From: Trichodelitschia bisporula
Taxonomy: Eukaryota; Ascomycota; Dothideomycetes; Phaeotrichales; Phaeotrichaceae
Length of the DNA: 64,000 bases
Reading direction: 5' to 3'
Assembly (NCBI GenBank): GCA_010356995.1
Contig: ML996696.1
Location: 622,364-686,363, forward strand
Below the pieces are notes generated by a model. That model was given only the letters and a program-made list of their open reading frames with translations, had not been told where the DNA came from and did no database searches. Below are positions 57,842-64,000 of the stretch, piece after piece (the stretch's first letter is position 1; every line of letters begins with the position of its first letter). A program made the position numbers and the translations under genes.

Positions 57842-59347
57842 TGAGGGTGATGGAGAGGGGGTCCTCCAGTCAATGGTGATGGGGTGGTAACACTAGGTCA
57901 GAGGAGGGAGGATGGAGGGACTGAGGGGTGGGAACGGGGTCGTGGGTTGGGGTTCTCCGATGTGAGGACCCTTCGGAAGATGTGAGATGGGAATCGGAGG
58001 GAGAAAATGACGTGTGAAGACCAGAATTGGATGGGCTGCAACGTCTATTGTACCCAGTGATGCGGGCGTGGGTTGTCAGGCGCAAGGCCGGCCGAGGCTC
58101 AAGGCTGCGACGAGGGCGTTAGCTGATTGGCCGATCGCGCGCAAGCGAGCTGTGCGGACCGGAACAAGAACACGGACGGCGGGTCCAAACAATAGAAGAA
58201 AAAAGTGCAACGGAGTTGGAATTGCGATGGGCAAAGTGGGAGTGGGAAAAAGCGAAAGGGTTGAGAGCTTGCCCCCATCTTTTTCCCGGGGCGGACGCGA
58301 AGGGGAGGGGGGGAAGTGCACGCTGTGCGGGACCTGTACTTACTGTGCCTTGGCGCTCCACGAGATACCTCGCGATGGTGGAGGACGTTCGGGGCGTATG
58401 GCAGGGGTGCAACGATCGGTAGGCTTGATTGGAGCGATGGCCCACTGGGACGGGCGTGGCGTCGGACTAGTGCAATTTGGGGACCAGGGTGGAGCTTGGG
58501 TACAGGTGCTGAACTGCCACGGTACAGGGCGATGGCGCACCCGGCAAAGGCGATGGGGAGCGTAAGGTGAGTTTGATGGCGATCAGAAGAACTGCGGCGA
58601 ATTTGAAATTCTGCTATGAACGATGGTTTGCGAGAGATTGCGCAGTGTTATGGGCGTGTCGGGTATTTATTGTCAAACGACTCTTTCGATGAAGAAGTGC
58701 ACCTGTTTCCTGGATTAGTATTTCCCAAAAGCAAACGTTTGGTTCCATGATTCTGCTTCACCCCCACATGGCTGGCAACTGCCACCGCCTGAAGGATTCG
58801 TACCGCGGGGAACATACCGTCGGTTACAAGTCAAATAACGTAGGAGGCCGAGTGATGTCTCTGCTCCGCTGCGCTATGGCGTTTACTACGTAGTAGTCCA
58901 ACGGGGCTGTGGAATAGACTTCGAGGAGGAGAAAATAGCCCGGAAACCACACTGGCAATTGGGATCGTGATTGAGATCCTGAATCCCTCGAGGCGGCCGT
59001 TCCGCATTTTATCAATCCGTTTCCCGCGTCACACACATCTCACCCGCACGCGTTGTGCCGCTCAGTTAGCTCAGTAGCGCAATCGATGCCTACCCCCCGG
59101 TACCAGATCCCATATCAATGCACGAATTCCCTGATCCATCCATCGCTGCAGCATCTGCTACACGCGCGTGGTGTCTTGCGTAGCCCTCATCTTTCCCCGC
59201 ATGAAGATACTCGATCCCGCCTTCCGCGCAACTAATTCCAGTTCGCGCCCCCCCCTCGCCCTTAACCAGCCTGCCAATCCAAAGAGCTTGCTATCCTTCC
59301 CCCCGTCCCCCCTCCATATCTTGGCCACCAACTCCGCATCTCCCCCA
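57842..59347. other. Intergenic region up to the assembly gap
   Basis: Promoter of the preceding minus-strand gene plus about 1 kb without a recognisable gene. Near 59061-59082 the text GCTCAGTTAGCTCAGTAGCGC resembles a tRNA A box, but no B box or stem structure follows. Confidence 0.45.
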
Positions 59348-59447
59348 NNNNNNNNNNNNNNNNNNNNNNNNNNNNNNNNNNNNNNNNNNNNNNNNNNNNN
59401 NNNNNNNNNNNNNNNNNNNNNNNNNNNNNNNNNNNNNNNNNNNNNNN
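59348..59447. other. Assembly gap (100 N)
   Basis: Exactly 100 undetermined bases, the conventional placeholder for a scaffold join of unknown length. The true distance between flanks is unknown. Confidence 0.98.
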
Positions 59448-61625
59448 ATCGCCCCTTACCCTCGCCCTAACCCGACCGATCGGACCCAGCGCGCACTCTG
59501 CACCGCGATCGATTCACCCACCCGCTCTGTGCAACCTCTCGAAAACGCCGCTGTACAACCCCCCGAACGCCGCCGTGCAACACCCCTACCCCCATCGAAA
59601 ACAGATCTGCGCCCCGGTTTCCGGAAGCCGGGGTCGAGAGATCTGGTACGATGGGCGCATGCAACGACGTGAGTGGCGAAACATGGCGCCCTCGTTCGCC
59701 GGTTTGCCAGTTTAAGAATGGTCACCCGAAGCAGGGTCCTTAGGCTGAGGGCAAAAAGTTATGAACGCGCCTCCGAAAGTCTTTGCTTCTTGTTCAGCAA
59801 ACGCCTCGCTAGACACCGGGCTCTAACTTTATATCTTTCCGGGGCGGGCGCCCATGACTTTCCCGCCCAGCCCTTGGTCTGCTCGGCCCGCATGCCTCGC
59901 GGCCGTGAATGGCCCCATGGTTGCATAACGCCGTATTTTCTTGGAGGAAAGGCTACGCGCGCCTAGGCCGCGGGGGCGGAGGAAGCTCCTATCCATCTCT
60001 GACAGGGCAGTGCAATACTCAGCCCGGCGCCACGACGTATGTGGCGTGGGGGCAGCGGGGGGGAGCGGCGAGTATGTTCGTCCATGACGTTGAATTACGG
60101 TACGGCCGTTACGCACGCGGGCTGATGCGATTGGGGCGTCCTCTTGACGGGCGCGGTGCCAGCGTGCTAGATTGCGTGTAATTGCCCCGGCGGCGCGAAC
60201 GAGATACTGTAGATTGAGAACCTTCGGCGCTCAGTCAGGATCGGGATAAGCGTGGTGTAAATTTCATGGTGCCCCGTGTTGTGCTCGGGCCGCTTGGCCA
60301 AGAGGGTGGAGAGTGCTGAGAGGGGTGGGGCTTGGCGTGATGCTTCCGCGCGGGTAGATGGAGGCGAGATTGAGATGAATTGGCGGGTTTTAGATTAGAT
60401 TTAGGGGGTTCTGCCGTGCGGGGGTGGGGGGGGGGGGAAGGTGGCTTGGGGTTGGAAGGTGGCTTGGGGTTGGAAGGACGTTGGGATGGCAACCTCGTTG
60501 GGATGGCAGCCTCGCGAGGTCGCTTTTGGGGGCGTCGTATAGACACGGTTTAGTGATCTGGATAAGCGCGCGGATGCGACGGATCGTCAAGATAGGGAAA
60601 GAAACAACCTCGATGCCGATTTCTTCCCGCAGCCGCACTATCGGAGTAAGTTCCACTTACGGTACTCTTCACGTCCGCAACAATAAAGGGCCCGCAAGTC
60701 ATCTCCCGGTCCCAATAACGCGCAATACGGAGTCACGACCGACATCGCATCCCAAATTCCCCGATAGGCAGCCCGCCCACCCAGGGAAGCCCGAAGCGAA
60801 CACCTCCAATCCAATAAGCCCACCGGCTATCAAGTACCGTACCGTCCCATACAGTAGTATTCCAGATTCCAGATCCTCACTTCCTCCCGCCCCGTACCAC
60901 CCAGATCCCCCCCACCACCGATCTCCGCCCCCGTCGCACAAAGATCCACATCCCCCTCGTGTTACAGAGATCCGCTCACTCCCCCCAAGCGAATGCCGTG
61001 CGTTGCCGCACCACCACCACGTACCAGCATTAGCACAGCCGCCCACCTAGCACCAGATACGAACCCACGTCGCACGCCCTCCGCATCGGCCGCCGCTCCT
61101 TGAATCTGGTCCCACCGCGCTTCCCATCGGAGTAGGCCCCGCGCCCCCCGGCGGTTGTCGTGCTTCTGCTAGCGTAGATCGAGTGTGCGCAGGCCCGTGG
61201 TGCAGGATTAGGCTAGAGGGCGCAGCGCAGCGCATCGAGAGGAGGTTACGTACTCCGATCTCCTACTCCGAGGACGAATAGCGTCACGGGGTACAGCATA
61301 GATACCTTCCTGCCCATCGTGCAGTGCACAGCACGTGAAATCACCCCCTTTGCAAAAACACAGCACATCGTGAACAGCGTCAGCATGCATTTTACACTAA
61401 CCGTCCATCGGATCGCCAACCCAGCTCGTACATCTAAGATCCATCTTCCACCCGTCTCCGATTTGAACGCCCAAAACGCCCGAAATATGCCCCCCCCACC
61501 CGCAAAGCCAGCGCAACGCACGTCGCACCGGTCACAATCGGCACGCCACCCGATACGCAAGAGAGGTTCACAAATCGGACCCGCTTCGCTTTCCCCATTC
61601 GTGCGCCCCGATTAGGTCACTGGTG
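59448..61625. other. Intergenic region without a recognised gene
   Basis: About 2.2 kb between the gap and the eIF3e gene. A G-run of ten near 60428 and a 19-bp direct repeat (GGTGGCTTGGGGTTGGAAG) at about 60441-60480 are simple-sequence features. Open frames of up to 208 codons (60424-61050) are compositional. A gene that crosses the gap cannot be excluded. Confidence 0.45.
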
Positions 61626-63011
61626 CTACTTCGCTACCGCGGCTGACAGCACCTGCGTGCGGAAGAAGCCGCCCTTCGTCCGCTCAATCACCTGCTGGTA
61701 CACGGACTGCGGAGGGTGGTTCATCACCACCGTGCCGGCCTGGTAATCGATCTTGGCGTCCACGCGGGTGTCGCGGATCAGGTTGACGATCCACTTCTCG
61801 CCCGCTTCCTGGGAGAGACCGAGGCGGGCCGACAGATCCCTGAAACATTAGCTTGCGTTCGTGTGACTGAAATATAAAACTCACTTGATGTCGATCCGCT
61901 GGTGAATTTTGCAGTACATCTCCGACACCAGGTGGCGCGCCGCCTCGACGAACGCCTTTGTCGCCGAACCCAGGAAGAAGTCGTGCTGCAGGATGAGCTC
62001 CGCCTCGCCGAGCTTCTTCTGTGCCTCCTCGAAGTCAAAGTCGATATAGAGGGCCTTGACGAAGTCGGTTAGCGGGTCTGCGTACTCGTAGCCTTCCTGC
62101 TTGATCACGCGGACCAAGTCCTTCAGCTGCTTCTGGTAAACGTTGCTGTTGCGGCTGAGTTTGCGGTTTGTGATCACCGCCGCGGTGAGGTAGCGCAGGA
62201 TCCAGGGGCACAGCGTCTGGATGGTGTTGATGTAGGCAGGCGAGAAAAAGAGATCCGTCAGGACCTCGCGGGCGGGGTCGTGGTTAAAGAAAGGGAACAG
62301 GGACCAGTGAATCAACCAGGTGCGAGCATGCAGCTGGGCCAACGCATTGCTGAACAGCCGCGTGTCGATATTCTCCTTCACCTTCTGAATCTCTTCCATC
62401 GTCGGCTCCCACTCAGTAGACAGAATCTCAGACGCGAGCTTGCCCCACGTCGCGGCGGACACTTTCTCGTTGTCGGTGGACTGGCGGTCAGCGACATCGT
62501 CACTCTCTGAGGGCTAACTCACCAACACACGGAACTGGTACAGCAGCTCAGCGGCACTCTGGTAGGCACCACAGCTGTACTCAAACTGGCCATAGTCGTA
62601 CAGGGCGTTGACCATCTCGAGCGTAACGCCGTGCTGCTCCTTGAGGAACGCCAAGTTGGCCACCTTGTCGCTGCGCAGCTGGCTCACGACATCGGCGTCT
62701 TCGAGCAGGCTACGCAGCTTGCTAGTGTCCTCCTCGTACTGCGCACGGCGCCGCAGAACCTCCTCCCGCTTCTTCGTGTACTCGGCCGGCCGCTCCGACA
62801 GCCCCTGCAGCTCGCTGTCCAGATCTCCAACGAAGTCGGTCATGTTGGTGTGCTTGAGCAGCTCGAACTTGGTGCGTGTGATATCGGGCAAGGCGTCGCG
62901 CTCCGACAGCAGCGGGTACACCAGGTGACGGTCGAGGAAGGGGATCATCTTGGGGAGCAGGTCGTATTTGGCGACGAGGTCGGCCGCCGCATCGGGCTGG
63001 TTGTCGGCCAT
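61626..63011 (-). CDS. int6: Eukaryotic translation initiation factor 3 subunit E (eIF3e/Int6)
   Basis: A PCI-domain subunit of the eIF3 complex that binds the 40S ribosome. Model: exons 62523-63011, 61885-62480 and 61626-61839, giving 432 residues, close to the family's usual length; introns are 42 and 45 nt with GTGAGT donors. The N-terminal eIF3_N region has [20 protein letters not shown] and [14 protein letters not shown]. The join of exons 1 and 2 gives [20 protein letters not shown]. Further family text is [37 protein letters not shown] and [15 protein letters not shown]. The PCI winged helix crosses the last splice ([29 protein letters not shown]). The end reads [15 protein letters not shown] plus a short tail. 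It is head-to-head with the mL49 gene. Confidence 0.96.
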
Positions 63012-63271
63012 GTTGGAGATGTAGATGCTGGTTTAGAGGGTGGAGGGTTGTGGAATGCGGTTGCGGTGATGTGGTATCAAGGCGGGGTGGTGGTTTGTCG
63101 ATGGCGGGCACAGGCAAATGTTGCGGGACCGTGTGCGGGCCGTTCGCTAAATTTTCGCCGACGCCTGAAGGCACCCCGGAAACAACGAGCGACGACACCC
63201 CGCCCCTACGATACTTTTCACCCGCCCTCGCCATTCTCGAACCCCACGATCGTTCACTCTTAATTAGGATC
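63012..63271. promoter_or_regulatory. Shared divergent promoter, eIF3e / mL49
   Basis: The two start codons are 260 bp apart. Both products act in translation, in cytosol and mitochondria. I see no TATA box; the sequence is GC-rich on the eIF3e side. Confidence 0.55.
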
Positions 63272-63757
63272 ATGACGCTGCGCTACTTCATAACTCCCTT
63301 CTTGCGCCCGTCCAATGGGCCCTGTGCGGTCTTCCGTAACTTCTCTACAGCCGCGCGACGGACAGAAGGTATGCAACTTAACATCATTCTTACAACGCTA
63401 ACATATCCAGCTGCTTCTGCACCCACTTCCACAGTTGCTTCCACACCTGCAAATCCGACACCCCGGCAACGCTCAAGTCAAGTAACCGCCTCGCAGCTGC
63501 CCTACTTCGTGGGCCGGTCACCGAGTCGCCAACTCCCCGTGTATACCGACCTCAAGTCCGGCGGGACACGCAAAGAGACGCGCATCCGCAAGATAACCGG
63601 CGACATTCGCGCGCTGCGAGATGATCTGGCGGACTACCTGAAGACGCAGAAGGTCCGGGACGCGGATTGCGTGATCTCCTCCATCAATCAACAGATCGTA
63701 GTCAAGGGGCATTTGAAGCTGCAGATATCTCGATTTCTGGAAGAAAAGGGCTTTTGA
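63272..63757 (+). CDS. img2: Mitochondrial large ribosomal subunit protein mL49 (Img2)
   Basis: A structural protein of the mitochondrial 54S ribosomal subunit. Model: exons 63272-63368 and 63411-63757 with a 42-nt intron (GTATGC donor, GCTAAC branch, TCCAG acceptor), giving 147 residues. The start MTLRYFITPFLRPS and the following FRNFSTAARRTE form a presequence. A Ser/Thr/Pro-rich linker leads into the mL49 domain: LPYFVGRSPSRQLPVYTDLK, GGTRKETRIRKITGDI, ALRDDL and INQQIVVKGHLKLQISRFLEEKGF at the C-terminus, all typical of the family. The intron has a length divisible by three and no stop, so retaining it would add 14 residues in the linker. Confidence 0.94.
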   Translation: MTLRYFITPFLRPSNGPCAVFRNFSTAARRTEGMQLNIILTTLTYPAASAPTSTVASTPANPTPRQRSSQVTASQLPYFVGRSPSRQLPVYTDLKSGGTRKETRIRKITGDIRALRDDLADYLKTQKVRDADCVISSINQQIVVKGHLKLQISRFLEEKGF

Positions 63758-64000
63758 TCGATTTTAGTGCACGGATTGCGTGGGCATAGGGCGGCGCAGG
63801 CGGTTGGGTATGTATACTACGGTGGCTCGCTTGAGTCTGACGAAATCACATTCATCGAAATCAAACAGCACTATCTTTCGGTGATATATACAACTAGTTT
63901 CACTTTCCACCCTTTGCAATATCAATCATGTACGACACCGCCTGGCTCGTACTGGTTCCTACATACGCCAAATGGGCCGCCCCAATGATGAAGTTGCCTG
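63758..64000. other. Window end, no called gene
   Basis: A plus-strand ATG at 63929 opens a frame (MYDTAWLVLVPTYAKWAAPM) that is still open at the window end. It could be the first exon of a further gene, but it is too short to judge. Confidence 0.3.

Noticed and set aside
59055-59130. tRNA-like A box (GTTAGCTCAGTAGCGC)
   Set aside because: No B box or cloverleaf partner follows within 100 bases.

Overview
The window is nuclear DNA from a filamentous ascomycete (Pezizomycotina). The evidence is short introns of about 40-70 nt with GT(A/G)NGT donors and CTAAC/CTGAC branch sites, compact genes on both strands, fungal-type protein families, and no operons. I could not fix the class; Dothideomycetes or Eurotiomycetes are plausible. 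A run of exactly 100 N at 59348-59447 marks a scaffold gap, so this is a draft assembly. I recognised no transposon, LTR element, virus-derived element or CRISPR array.

Layout, left to right: (1) a partial gene for a probable mitochondrial protein (minus), head-to-head with mitochondrial ClpP (plus); (2) a secreted glycine/proline-rich repeat protein (minus); (3) a four-exon gene for a 204-residue protein of unknown function (minus, 7.2-8.1 kb); (4) an 1100-residue SprT/GCNA-like metalloprotease (plus, 10.4-13.8 kb); (5) a 7.7-kb stretch with no convincing gene, then a C2H2 zinc-finger regulator (minus, 21.6-23.2 kb) and another 5 kb without a gene; (6) cystathionine gamma-synthase (minus) head-to-head with the ribosome-biogenesis factor Utp22 (plus); (7) an RNase H-fold protein with Cys/His pairs (minus); (8) DNA ligase I (minus) head-to-head with RMI1 (plus); (9) an AN1 zinc-finger protein with a ubiquitin-like N-terminus (plus); (10) an MFS transporter (plus) and the ERAD ubiquitin ligase Hrd1 (plus); (11) a four-helix membrane protein (plus) and a U6 snRNA gene (plus); (12) a low-complexity nuclear-type protein (minus); (13) eIF3e (minus) head-to-head with mitochondrial ribosomal protein mL49 (plus).

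Most genes are single housekeeping loci, but three divergent pairs share a theme: mitochondrial protein/ClpP, DNA ligase I/RMI1 (replication and recombination) and eIF3e/mL49 (translation). Each pair has a short shared promoter of 158-294 bp.

The most notable points are two probable GC-AG introns, 19- and 26-nt micro-exons in clpP, the U6 gene with a TATA box and an upstream B-box-like site, a 36-bp tandem array of CACGTG sites, and duplicated glycine-rich exons in the secreted protein. All exon models were built by hand from reading frame, splice signals and family similarity. No alignment or database search was run.
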